5,635 bases of DNA, taken from assembly GCA_934454745.1 (NCBI GenBank), contig CAKSGP010000109.1, forward strand, positions 1-5,635, read 5' to 3'. Made by a program: the position numbers and the translations under genes. Source of the stretch: an uncultured Clostridia bacterium. Its GTDB lineage: Bacteria > Bacillota > Clostridia > UBA1381. Positions within the stretch are counted from its first letter, which is position 1. Each line of letters begins with the position of its first letter. Of this stretch, positions 1-5,635 are shown in pieces. Below the pieces are notes generated by a model. That model made no database searches. It was not told the origin of the DNA and saw nothing but the letters and a program-made list of their open reading frames with translations.

Positions 1-172
1 TTAAACCGTTTGCATCAAGGATTTTCCGTGCCGCATCAGCACCTGTTATTCCTCGTCTTGATAATACCTTATCGTATCGTTTAAAGGTTGAATTTACGTT
101 TGCTGAAGCAATAAGCGTTATTATAAGACCTATCACTACAAGCATATATGTTGGATCATAATAATAAAACAT
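1..172 (-). CDS. YugP-type zinc metallopeptidase, N-terminal fragment (gene runs off the left edge)
   Basis: The first 57 codons of a gene that continues beyond base 1. The visible protein starts MFYYYDPTYM, followed by a hydrophobic stretch at about residues 9-23 that should be a membrane helix or signal anchor. After it comes a charged segment with STFKRYDKVLSRRGITGADAA and then RKILDANGL near residues 49-57. This layout (aromatic start with a DPTY motif, one membrane segment, then a helix ending in ILDANGL) matches the start of the YugP-like family of membrane-bound zinc-dependent peptidases. The HExxH zinc site that would prove the activity lies outside the window, so the call rests on N-terminal resemblance only. 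The ATG is 2 nt after the fmt stop. Its Shine-Dalgarno AGGAG (183-187) lies inside the last fmt codons, so the gene is very probably cotranscribed and perhaps translationally coupled with fmt. Its substrate is unknown to me. Confidence 0.8.
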   Translation of the reverse strand, partial: MFYYYDPTYMLVVIGLIITLIASANVNSTFKRYDKVLSRRGITGADAARKILDANGL

Positions 173-174
173 AA

Positions 175-1107
175 TTAGTTTTCTCCTAAAATTATACCGT
201 TTAAAATTTGATGGCCCCGTGCGTAGTCCTCTATATTCATTCGCTTCTGACCTGCAAACTGCACTGTTTTGATATAAATTGCACCGCTTTTACAAGCCAC
301 CTTTAAGCCTTTATTTTTCTCCAGTCCGAGAATTTCACCGCTTAGGCCCGTACCATTAGTTTTCTCCGCATCGTAGATTTTAAACATCTCACCATTATAT
401 GTTGTGTAAGCACCCGGGAAAGGACTCATAGCACATATAAGCTTTGATACAACAGAATAGTCTGTGTCCCAATTAATTTTTGCTGTTTCTTTTGTTATTT
501 TTTCAGCATAGGTACTTTTTTCATCATCCTGCTTTGTATAAACAGCAGTACCGTTTTCAATATCAGGAATTGTCTTTACCAAAAGTTCACCGCCTAATTT
601 TGCAAGACGGTCAAAAAGCTCACCTGCAGTTTCATACTCACCAATGGGTGTTTTCGAAACTGAGATAACATCACCTGTGTCAAGACCTTTTTCCATTTTC
701 ATTATGGATACACCCGTTTCATCATCACAATTAATTATTGATTGCTGAATAGGTGCCGCACCTCTGTATTTGGGGAGCAGAGATGCGTGAACGTTTATAC
801 ATCCGTATTTTGGATAGTTCAATACATATTCCGGCAGAATTTTTCCGTAAGCCGCAACAACAATCATATCAGGTGCAAGCTCTGAAAGTATAGGTAAAAA
901 TGATTCATTTTTTAACGTTTGGGGCTGATACATCGCAAGTCCAAGTTCCTCTGCCGTAACCTTAACATCAGTAGGAACAAGCTTGTGTCCCCTGCCCTTC
1001 GGCTTATCAGGTTGGGATAAAACTCCCACAATTTCGTTCTCCGTTTTTGAGATTGCACGCAAGATTTCAGATGCAAAATCAGGAGTACCCATAAAAAGAA
1101 TTTTCAT
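175..1107 (-). CDS. fmt: Methionyl-tRNA formyltransferase
   Basis: Transfers a formyl group from 10-formyltetrahydrofolate to the amino group of methionyl-tRNA(fMet) in the cytoplasm, making the initiator used by bacterial ribosomes. The 310-residue length is normal (about 315 in E. coli). The N-terminal formyltransferase domain starts MKILFMGTPDFA. The substrate loop SQPDKPKGRG is at 31-40. The signature INVHASLLPKYRGAAPIQ is at 104-121, and GLDTGDV at 141-147. By alignment with E. coli Fmt, N105, H107 and D143 are the catalytic triad. The C-terminal part (about 205-310), with INWD and AMSPFPGAYT, is the OB-like tRNA-binding domain. The ATG start is supported by the family N-terminus and by GGAG at 1118-1121, which lies within the end of def, 5 nt upstream of fmt. 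Pairing with def is classical, because the two enzymes add and remove the same formyl group. Nothing is missing or broken. Confidence 0.98.
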   Translation of the reverse strand: MKILFMGTPDFASEILRAISKTENEIVGVLSQPDKPKGRGHKLVPTDVKVTAEELGLAMYQPQTLKNESFLPILSELAPDMIVVAAYGKILPEYVLNYPKYGCINVHASLLPKYRGAAPIQQSIINCDDETGVSIMKMEKGLDTGDVISVSKTPIGEYETAGELFDRLAKLGGELLVKTIPDIENGTAVYTKQDDEKSTYAEKITKETAKINWDTDYSVVSKLICAMSPFPGAYTTYNGEMFKIYDAEKTNGTGLSGEILGLEKNKGLKVACKSGAIYIKTVQFAGQKRMNIEDYARGHQILNGIILGEN

Positions 1108-1112
1108 TTAGT

Positions 1113-1574
1113 TTATTCTCCGTCTGTGTCAATATATTTTGTTACGTGTGTTGTAAACACAACTCCGTCAAGGTGGTCACATTCGTGGCATATAGCACGT
1201 GCTAAAAGCTCTTCGCCTTCAAGTTCAAATTCCTTTCCGTTTCTGTCAAACGCCTTTACCTTTACGTAATTGGGACGCTCAACATCACCAAATATTCCTG
1301 GGAAACTCAAACAACCTTCAGCACCTGTCTGTGTTCCTGATGCTTCTATGATTTTCGGGTTTATAAGCTCTATTTTACCATTACCTACGTCTATAACAAC
1401 TACCCTTTTTATAATTCCTATCTGCGGTGCGGCAAGTCCTACACCGTTTGCGCTTTGCATTGTTTCATACATATCATCAAGCAGAATTGCAAGCTTTTCA
1501 TCAAATTTCTTAACCTCCTTGCACTGCTTGTAAAGAACTTCATCATCCTTGTATCGAAGTTGGCGAAGTGCCAT
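1113..1574 (-). CDS. def: Peptide deformylase
   Basis: Metal-dependent hydrolase that removes the N-formyl group from nascent proteins at the ribosome exit. At 153 residues it is a compact deformylase. All three family motifs are intact: GVGLAAPQIG at 44-53 (Q51 is the conserved glutamine), EGCLS at 87-91 (C88 is a metal ligand), and HECDH at 130-134 (H130 and H134 are metal ligands, E131 the catalytic base), followed by LDGVVF. The start MALRQLRY fits the family, and a strong AGGAGG at 1582-1587 sits 7 nt upstream of the ATG. That site overlaps the last codon and stop of priA, and the gap between the genes is 11 nt, so def is read from the same transcript. The following gene is fmt, which makes the formyl-methionine that Def later processes. 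The enzyme is expected to be active. Confidence 0.98.
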   Translation of the reverse strand: MALRQLRYKDDEVLYKQCKEVKKFDEKLAILLDDMYETMQSANGVGLAAPQIGIIKRVVVIDVGNGKIELINPKIIEASGTQTGAEGCLSFPGIFGDVERPNYVKVKAFDRNGKEFELEGEELLARAICHECDHLDGVVFTTHVTKYIDTDGE

Positions 1575-1581
1575 AAATACC

Positions 1582-1587
1582 CCTCCT
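1582..1587 (-). promoter_or_regulatory. Shine-Dalgarno of def, overlapping the priA stop
   Basis: On the minus strand the bases read AGGAGG, a full match to the anti-Shine-Dalgarno complement, 7 nt before the def ATG. It overlaps the priA stop codon TAG (1586-1588), so ribosomes ending priA pass over the def initiation site. This is the strongest ribosome binding site in the window and contrasts with the near-absent one of priA. Confidence 0.85.
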
Positions 1588-4018
1588 AATATATATTTAT
1601 CGGATTTTTATCAATCTGAATTAATACATCACTTAATGCACTGTCAAGTTTTACAGCATTTGATGCACTTATAAGTCTATCATTAAATAAATCTGCATCA
1701 TCACATTTTATAAGTATCTGCCAACGGTATTTCCCTTTTATCCTTGAAATTCCCGATTGGATAGGCCCTAAGATTGCTATTTTTTCAGGCATTTTTGTTA
1801 TATCTCCGAACGAATTCCGAAACATAAACGATGCACGGCGTGTTGTTTCACCATCTTCACCGCTAAATCTTATACAAATCATTTCCGAGTATGGCGGATA
1901 CCACATAGCATATCGTTCTGCAATGGTTTTATTATAAAATGCACGATAATCGTGAGTTTTAACCAGGTCTATCGCAAAATTATCGGGATTATAGGTCTGA
2001 ACAACCGCACGGCCCTTTTTCGTTCCTCTGCCTGCCCTGCCCGAAACCTGTTCAAGTATATCAAATGTACGTTCCCCACTCCTGAAATCATTAATATGGA
2101 GCATTGTATCCGCACTCATAACGCCTACAAGAGTAACATTCTCAAAATCAAGCCCCTTTGAAACCATCTGCGTGCCAATCATTATATCCATCTTATCACG
2201 GACAAAGGAATCAAGGATTTCTTTGTGTGCATTTTTGCGTGTTGTTACATCTGCATCAAGCCGTATTACCGAAGCATCAGGAAAAAGCTTTTTTACTTCC
2301 TCCTCAACACGCTGTGTACCGCCCCCAAAATATCTTATATACTTGCTACCGCATACGGGACAGGTTATATAGTTCATTTGCTTATGACCGCAATAATGGC
2401 ATTTTAAGCTGTTATCATATTTATGATAAGTAAGTGAAATATTACAGTTTGGACACTGAGGTACAAAGCCACACTTTCTACAGGAAACGAAGGTAGAAAA
2501 ACCGCGTCTGTTCATAAAAAGGATTGTTTGCTCGCCCTTATCAATATTATTGCGTATTGCTTCATAAAGCGGACGCGAAAACATACTTTTATTGCCTGAT
2601 TCAAGTTCGTTTCGCATATCAACGACTTCTACTTTGGGCATTAGAGACTCATTATACCTCTTTTTCATTTCAATCAGCTTATATGTCCCTGTAAGTGCCA
2701 GCTTATAGCTTTCAAGGGATGGTGTTGCAGATGCTAAAACAGTTGTTGCACCCATAAGTTCTGCACGCTTTATTGCTACTTCTTTTGCGTGGTATCGGGG
2801 GCTCATTTCCGATTTATACGTTTCTGAATGTTCCTCATCAATTATTATTATCCCGATATTTGCAAGAGGTGCAAAAACCGCACTTCTTGCTCCGATTACA
2901 ATATCAGCCTCATCGTTCATTATTCTCAGCCATTGGTCATATCGCTCACCAAGTGAAAGTCCGCTATGAAGTATTGCAATGCGTTTCCCAAACCGCTTTA
3001 CAAATCTTGAAACCATTTGGGGTGTAAGAGATATTTCAGGAACAAGGACAAGTGCACCTTTTCCCATATTTACAGTATGTGTAATAGCACGCAGAAAAAC
3101 CTCGGTTTTTCCGCTCCCAGTAACACCGTGTAAAAGGATTGTATCTGCCTTATTGCTATTTAATGAATTAGAAATTTCTAAAATTGCTCTTTGCTGTTCA
3201 TCAGTCGGTGTAGGCGGATTTTCAATCTTTTGCTCAGTATCATACACAGGTCTGTCAAGAATAATATCAAAGAATTCCACAATATTATTCTTTGCCAAAG
3301 CAGATAGAGCCGAGTAATTGCCCATTGAAAAACGTACTATATCAGCTGTTGAAATAAATTCATTATCCTTAAGCATCAAAATCATACGCTTTTGTATTTT
3401 CGAGCGTATTTTGCCCATATATTCATCCGCTTCATCATTTGTAACAGTAAGCCTTACGGCACGTATTTTCAGCTTATTTATTTCACGGTTATGTACAAAT
3501 TCACGTTTAATTATGCCTTGTTTCTCAAGAATAGTTAGTCTTGCTTTAACGTTAGTATCGAAATAGGATAGGAGTGAATATATATCCATTCCTCCGCCGT
3601 TATCTATCAGGAGCTCAATTATCCTTTTATCGTTTGCATTTTTTAAAGGATAGGTTATATTATCCTGCAATATGATCCATTCAACCGTTTTTAAACTTGT
3701 TCCCGTAGGAATAATGGTATGAATAATTTCAATATATGTAGCAAGATATCGCTTATGCATATACTCAATTAAATCTACCATATCAGGTTTAAAGGCAAGC
3801 TCATCTGTTGCTATGGAAATAATACTCTTAACACACTTTGCCTCAGTTTCTGATTTCGTCCGAAGGACAAACCCATCCCTTTCCGTGTTATTTGCGGAAA
3901 ACGGAATTATGACGCGTTTACCCGGGCAGATACTGTCCTTAAGTGATGGCGGTATTTCATAATCAAATACACGATCAACCGCCCTTGAGGGGTGGTTGAC
4001 CACAATTTCTGCATACAT
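1586..4018 (-). CDS. priA: Primosomal protein N' (replication restart DNA helicase PriA)
   Basis: Superfamily 2 3'-to-5' helicase that recognises stalled or collapsed forks and reloads the replicative helicase. At 810 residues it matches Firmicute PriA (about 805 in B. subtilis) and is longer than the E. coli protein. An N-terminal 3'-DNA-binding domain (about 1-105) and winged-helix region (about 130-250) precede the helicase core. Walker A GVTGSGKT is at 298-305, motif Ia LVPEISLTPQM at 325-335, DEEH at 394-397, ASATPS at 429-434, FMNRRGFS at 501-508, GTQMVSKGLDF at 615-625 and QVSGRAGRG at 657-665. Eight cysteines (C513, C516, C522, C525, C540, C543, C553, C556) form the two zinc sites of the inserted zinc-binding domain. 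The C-terminal domain carries WYPPYSEM (706-713) and RIKGKYRW (759-766). The start MYAEIVVNHPSRAVDRVFDY fits the family. It lies 3 nt after the rpoZ stop with no clear Shine-Dalgarno, which suggests coupled translation. The gene appears complete. Confidence 0.98.
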   Translation of the reverse strand: MYAEIVVNHPSRAVDRVFDYEIPPSLKDSICPGKRVIIPFSANNTERDGFVLRTKSETEAKCVKSIISIATDELAFKPDMVDLIEYMHKRYLATYIEIIHTIIPTGTSLKTVEWIILQDNITYPLKNANDKRIIELLIDNGGGMDIYSLLSYFDTNVKARLTILEKQGIIKREFVHNREINKLKIRAVRLTVTNDEADEYMGKIRSKIQKRMILMLKDNEFISTADIVRFSMGNYSALSALAKNNIVEFFDIILDRPVYDTEQKIENPPTPTDEQQRAILEISNSLNSNKADTILLHGVTGSGKTEVFLRAITHTVNMGKGALVLVPEISLTPQMVSRFVKRFGKRIAILHSGLSLGERYDQWLRIMNDEADIVIGARSAVFAPLANIGIIIIDEEHSETYKSEMSPRYHAKEVAIKRAELMGATTVLASATPSLESYKLALTGTYKLIEMKKRYNESLMPKVEVVDMRNELESGNKSMFSRPLYEAIRNNIDKGEQTILFMNRRGFSTFVSCRKCGFVPQCPNCNISLTYHKYDNSLKCHYCGHKQMNYITCPVCGSKYIRYFGGGTQRVEEEVKKLFPDASVIRLDADVTTRKNAHKEILDSFVRDKMDIMIGTQMVSKGLDFENVTLVGVMSADTMLHINDFRSGERTFDILEQVSGRAGRGTKKGRAVVQTYNPDNFAIDLVKTHDYRAFYNKTIAERYAMWYPPYSEMICIRFSGEDGETTRRASFMFRNSFGDITKMPEKIAILGPIQSGISRIKGKYRWQILIKCDDADLFNDRLISASNAVKLDSALSDVLIQIDKNPINIY

Positions 4019-4021
4019 AAA

Positions 4022-4348
4022 TTATTCTGTTTGAGTATCAATTGCCTCGTCAGCATATTCGATAACAGAACTGCTTTCAAAATTTGAAATTGCTTCTATT
4101 CTCTCTTTTTCATACTCACGGGCTCTCTCAACAGCCTCAGAACGTATATAACCTAATGTACCATCTGTTATTTCGTTTACAGCCTGTGTTGCCGGTTTAT
4201 CAGCACCTGTGTCTTTTTCATTTCCTATTGTTTCCTCGATGCGTCTTTGTGTTCCTATCATTCTTGCACGCTTTGCAACCATCGACACTAATGTGTATCG
4301 GCTGTCAACATACTTATCAAGCTCTGTAATTCCCGGTTTTGTCATCAT
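4022..4348 (-). CDS. rpoZ: DNA-directed RNA polymerase omega subunit
   Basis: Small RNA polymerase subunit that helps fold and hold the beta' subunit. The family signature is clear: DSRYTLVSMVAKRARMIG at 15-32 is the conserved first helix, and KPATQAVNEITDGTL at 51-65 the second conserved block. The protein has 108 residues, longer than E. coli (91) or B. subtilis (about 67) omega. The extra length is an acidic, glutamate-rich tail (about 70-108, ending ADEAIDTQTE) and a short polar loop (42-50). Two adjacent ATG codons open the frame. The first (4346-4348) is preferred because GAGG (4358-4361) lies 9 nt upstream; the second would give 107 residues. The upstream gene gmk ends 55 nt before, and that spacer contains a 9-codon frame overlapping this start. 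Position between gmk and priA is the usual place for rpoZ in Firmicutes. The identification is firm despite low overall conservation of omega. Confidence 0.95.
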   Translation of the reverse strand: MMTKPGITELDKYVDSRYTLVSMVAKRARMIGTQRRIEETIGNEKDTGADKPATQAVNEITDGTLGYIRSEAVERAREYEKERIEAISNFESSSVIEYADEAIDTQTE

Positions 4349-4374
4349 AATAATTTACCTCTCTTTTCTTGCAT
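4345..4374 (-). CDS. Putative 9-codon leader ORF ahead of rpoZ (MQEKRGKLL)
   Basis: In the gmk-rpoZ spacer, an ATG at 4372-4374 opens a nine-codon frame encoding MQEKRGKLL and ending in TGA at 4345-4347. It has its own well-placed AGGAG (4384-4388), 9 nt upstream of the ATG. Its stop overlaps the first rpoZ ATG as ATGA, the arrangement typical of translational coupling, and the rpoZ ribosome binding site (GAGG, 4358-4361) lies inside it. The frame is +1/-1 relative to rpoZ, so it is not an extension of omega. Whether it is translated cannot be judged from one sequence. It could be a chance ATG behind a relic Shine-Dalgarno. No function is assigned to the peptide; if real, its translation would most likely tune rpoZ initiation. 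Confidence 0.35.
   Translation of the reverse strand: MQEKRGKLL
4358..4361 (-). promoter_or_regulatory. Shine-Dalgarno of rpoZ
   Basis: The minus strand reads AGAGAGGT around this site; the GAGG core is 9 nt before the first of two tandem rpoZ ATG codons and 12 nt before the second. This spacing favours the first ATG. The site lies inside the putative nine-codon leader frame, so ribosomes translating that frame would cover it. Confidence 0.65.
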
Positions 4375-4383
4375 TTGAATTTT

Positions 4384-4397
4384 CTCCTGAAACGGAG
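4384..4397 (-). promoter_or_regulatory. Small hairpin covering a Shine-Dalgarno in the gmk-rpoZ spacer
   Basis: The minus strand reads CTCC GTTTCA GGAG, a 4-bp perfect stem with a 6-nt loop. The 3' arm is the GGAG of the AGGAG that precedes the nine-codon leader frame, so folding would hide that site. The stem is short, there is no following U-run, and it is not a terminator. At four pairs it may well be chance. Confidence 0.3.
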
Positions 4398-4403
4398 TAT
4401 GTA

Positions 4404-5003
4404 TTAATCAAGCCTTTCATTAATTAAGCTTCTGATTTTATTTTTTTGATTACGTTTCAAATTTATGTAATCAAGTACATCGCAAACGCATTGCTCAAGA
4501 CCATCATTTTCAATCAACGTTGTATATTTATCCGCTTGCTCAAGCTCCCATTTTGCGGCAGCTATTCTCTCGTCAATTTCTGCTTTACTTTCACGATCTC
4601 GTGTGAGCAATCTGTTTTTCAGCTCCTGCATTGATGGCGGTACCAAGAACACAAGCACAGCTTCAGGATAAAGCTTTTTCACCTGCAATGCACCTTGAGG
4701 CTCAATCTCAAGGAGTACATCTCTGCCATTATCTAAAAGTTCGTCAATTGATGCCCTCGGAGTTCCGTAATAATTTCCGTTATACAACGCATATTCGAGC
4801 ATATCGCCCTTATCTATCATTGATTCAAAATCGTCTTTTGTAACGTAATGATAAGTTTTTCCATCAACCTCACCTACACGTTTTTCACGAGTGGTTGCCG
4901 AAACAGAAATAGTCAGGTTATCCTCACGTTCAAGAACTTCCTTACATACAGTTCCCTTGCCTGTACCTGAGGGGCCTGATAAAACAAAAAGTATTCCTCG
5001 CAT
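4404..5003 (-). CDS. gmk: Guanylate kinase
   Basis: Catalyses ATP-dependent phosphorylation of GMP to GDP in the cytoplasm, an essential step of guanine nucleotide supply and recycling. The 199 residues match the family (207 in E. coli). The P-loop GPSGTGKGT is at 10-18. The GMP-binding block SVSATTREKRVGEVDGKTYH is at 33-52, with S35, R39 and R42 as expected phosphate and base contacts. E70 and Y79 in MLEYALYNGNYYGTP (68-82) are further GMP contacts. The strand LLEIEPQGALQVKK is at 97-110, where E101 takes the place of the aspartate seen in many homologues, a common conservative change. The lid region, RLLTRDRESKAEIDERI, is at 131-147. The ATG start fits the family (MRGILFVLSGPSG) and has AAAGGA at 5013-5018, 9 nt upstream. 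The gap from remA is 20 nt. The extreme C-terminus is lysine/arginine-rich (183-191). The gene looks complete and functional. Confidence 0.98.
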   Translation of the reverse strand: MRGILFVLSGPSGTGKGTVCKEVLEREDNLTISVSATTREKRVGEVDGKTYHYVTKDDFESMIDKGDMLEYALYNGNYYGTPRASIDELLDNGRDVLLEIEPQGALQVKKLYPEAVLVFLVPPSMQELKNRLLTRDRESKAEIDERIAAAKWELEQADKYTTLIENDGLEQCVCDVLDYINLKRNQKNKIRSLINERLD

Positions 5004-5023
5004 ATTTGATTATCCTTTCCTGC

Positions 5024-5293
5024 TTAATCATCTATATCGTCAGTTTCCGTACAATCACATTCACCGTCAAGCCTTGTTGCAAGCTTATCGGGAAGTATAG
5101 CAGAAAGTATGATATGCCTTGAATCCATAACTACAACAGAACGGGTACGTCTGCCATAAGTTGCGTTAACAAGCATCCCTCTGTCCTCTGCCTCACGGAT
5201 AAGTCGTTTTATTGGTGCACTGTCAGGACTTACCACCGCAACAGCACGGTTTGCACTTATCATATTTCCAAATCCAACATTAATTAGTTTCAT
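5024..5293 (-). CDS. remA: RemA family DNA-binding regulator (DUF370)
   Basis: RemA of B. subtilis is a DNA-binding activator of biofilm matrix genes and osmoprotection genes that forms ring-like oligomers. Clostridial relatives are conserved next to yicC and gmk, but their targets are mostly unknown. From the chosen ATG the protein has 89 residues: MKLINVGFGNMISANRAVAV at 1-20, SPDSAPIKR at 22-30, DRGMLVNATYGRRTRSVVVM at 37-56, then SRHIILSAILP. R16 and the pair R48/R49 correspond to arginines described as important for DNA binding in B. subtilis RemA. The tail (77-89) is acidic with two cysteines, DGECDCTETDDIDD, and is not part of the conserved core. An in-frame ATG 12 nt upstream (5303-5305) would add MRWP, but it is unsupported by the family and sits within the ribosome binding region, so the inner ATG is preferred. 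The gap to yicC is then 11 nt. Regulatory role in this organism is inferred. Confidence 0.93.
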   Translation of the reverse strand: MKLINVGFGNMISANRAVAVVSPDSAPIKRLIREAEDRGMLVNATYGRRTRSVVVMDSRHIILSAILPDKLATRLDGECDCTETDDIDD

Positions 5294-5296
5294 AGG

Positions 5297-5303
5297 CCAC
5301 CTC
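5297..5303 (-). promoter_or_regulatory. Shine-Dalgarno that decides the remA start
   Basis: The minus strand reads GAGGTGG here; the GAGG core is 6 nt before the ATG at 5291-5293. This is a normal spacing and supports the start MKLINVGFGN. The alternative ATG at 5303-5305 overlaps the yicC stop as TAATG and has only weak purine-rich sequence upstream, so it is less likely. Confidence 0.7.
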
Positions 5304-5304
5304 A

Positions 5305-5635
5305 TTATTCAATGTTCTGTATCTGTTCACGAAGTTTTTCTATTTCGCCTTTAAGTGTAACTACAAGCTTTGCTATTTCAATATCGCTTGCCTTTGAACC
5401 GATAGTATTAACTTCACGATTAATTTCCTGTATAAGAAAATCGAGTTTTCTGCCTGCCGGCTCATTGCTATCAAGGATACTGAAAAACTCATCATAATGG
5501 CTCCCAAGACGCACCGTTTCTTCATTTACCGCAACCTTATCGGCAAATATTGCTACTTCTGTAAGTACACGTGCATCGTCTACCTCTCTATCATCGAGGA
5601 TTTCTTTTATTTTCTGATAAAGCTTGTTCCTATAC
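5305..5635 (-). CDS. yicC: YicC/YloC family endoribonuclease, C-terminal fragment (gene runs off the right edge)
   Basis: The last 109 codons plus stop of a gene whose 5' end is beyond the window. The visible frame starts YRNKLYQKIKEIL and continues with DREVDDARVLTEVAIFADK and EETVRLGSHYDEF. The highly conserved block GRKLDFLIQEINREVNTIGS at about 61-80 of the fragment leads into KASDIEIAKLVVTLKGEIEKLREQIQNIE. This is the DUF1732 C-terminal domain of YicC (E. coli) and YloC (B. subtilis), for which endoribonuclease activity has been reported; YicC is linked to small-RNA decay in E. coli. The in-frame GTG at 5512-5514 is an internal valine codon, not a start, because homology continues upstream to the window edge. 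The stop TAA is 11 nt before the preferred remA ATG. This gene usually leads the yicC-remA-gmk-rpoZ cluster, so the operon promoter probably lies outside the window. Confidence 0.96.
   Translation of the reverse strand, partial: YRNKLYQKIKEILDDREVDDARVLTEVAIFADKVAVNEETVRLGSHYDEFFSILDSNEPAGRKLDFLIQEINREVNTIGSKASDIEIAKLVVTLKGEIEKLREQIQNIE

Noticed and set aside
2979..3317. A 112-codon plus-strand open frame opposite priA, the longest on that strand
   Set aside because: It lies wholly antisense to the conserved helicase region of priA. Its product resembles no family I know and is rich in residues expected from reverse-reading a coding strand, so it is a shadow frame.
4349..4403. Possible intrinsic terminator or promoter in the gmk-rpoZ spacer
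   Set aside because: The only hairpin has four base pairs and no following T-run on the transcribed strand, and I see no convincing -35/-10 pair in these 55 bases.
4704..4706. Glutamate at Gmk residue 101 where many homologues have aspartate
   Set aside because: Aspartate-to-glutamate at this position is conservative and, as far as I recall, usual in Firmicute guanylate kinases; all other substrate-binding residues are in place.
5303..5305. Upstream in-frame ATG of remA overlapping the yicC stop (TAATG)
   Set aside because: It would add MRWP, absent from RemA homologues, and the bases it would translate are the GAGGTGG ribosome binding site of the inner ATG.
5512..5514. GTG that could start a 69-residue protein before remA
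   Set aside because: YicC homology continues upstream without interruption to the window edge (EETVRLGSH spans it), so this is an internal valine codon.
1..5635. Possible mobile element, defence system, CRISPR or novel accessory module
   Set aside because: The window is filled by well-known core genes on one strand with gaps of at most 55 nt. No repeats, integrase or transposase remnants, tRNA genes or change in base composition were seen.

Overview
The window is a gene-dense stretch of a single bacterial housekeeping operon. All eight recognisable genes lie on the minus strand, so transcription runs from high to low coordinates: yicC (3' part) > remA > gmk > rpoZ > priA > def > fmt > yugP-type zinc metallopeptidase (5' part). 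Every gap between genes is short (2 to 55 nt). I see no intrinsic terminator, tRNA, rRNA, CRISPR array, insertion sequence or foreign-looking segment. The DNA is AT-rich by eye. The gene order, and the presence of RemA/DUF370 and a YugP-type peptidase, point to a Firmicute, most likely class Clostridia. This placement is an inference from synteny and protein style, not from a search.

Region by region in transcription order. From 5635 to 5305 is the C-terminal 109 codons of the YicC/YloC endoribonuclease. From 5293 to 5024 is RemA; its start is best placed 12 nt inside the longest open frame. From 5003 to 4404 is guanylate kinase. A 55-nt spacer (4403-4349) holds a small hairpin, a good Shine-Dalgarno and a 9-codon open frame that ends in an ATGA overlap with rpoZ. 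From 4348 to 4022 is the RNA polymerase omega subunit with a long acidic tail. From 4018 to 1586 is the primosomal helicase PriA, which has no convincing ribosome binding site of its own. From 1574 to 1113 is peptide deformylase, and from 1107 to 175 methionyl-tRNA formyltransferase. From 172 to the left edge is the N-terminus of a membrane zinc metallopeptidase.

Functionally, the operon joins RNA turnover (YicC), nucleotide supply (Gmk), transcription (omega), a DNA-binding regulator (RemA), replication restart (PriA) and the two enzymes that add and remove the N-formyl group of initiator methionine (Fmt, Def). The B. subtilis counterpart carries coaBC between rpoZ and priA; here these two genes are only 3 nt apart and coaBC is absent from the locus. 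I found no convincing new biological system. The observations most worth a second look are the micro-ORF in front of rpoZ and the likely coupled translation of priA.
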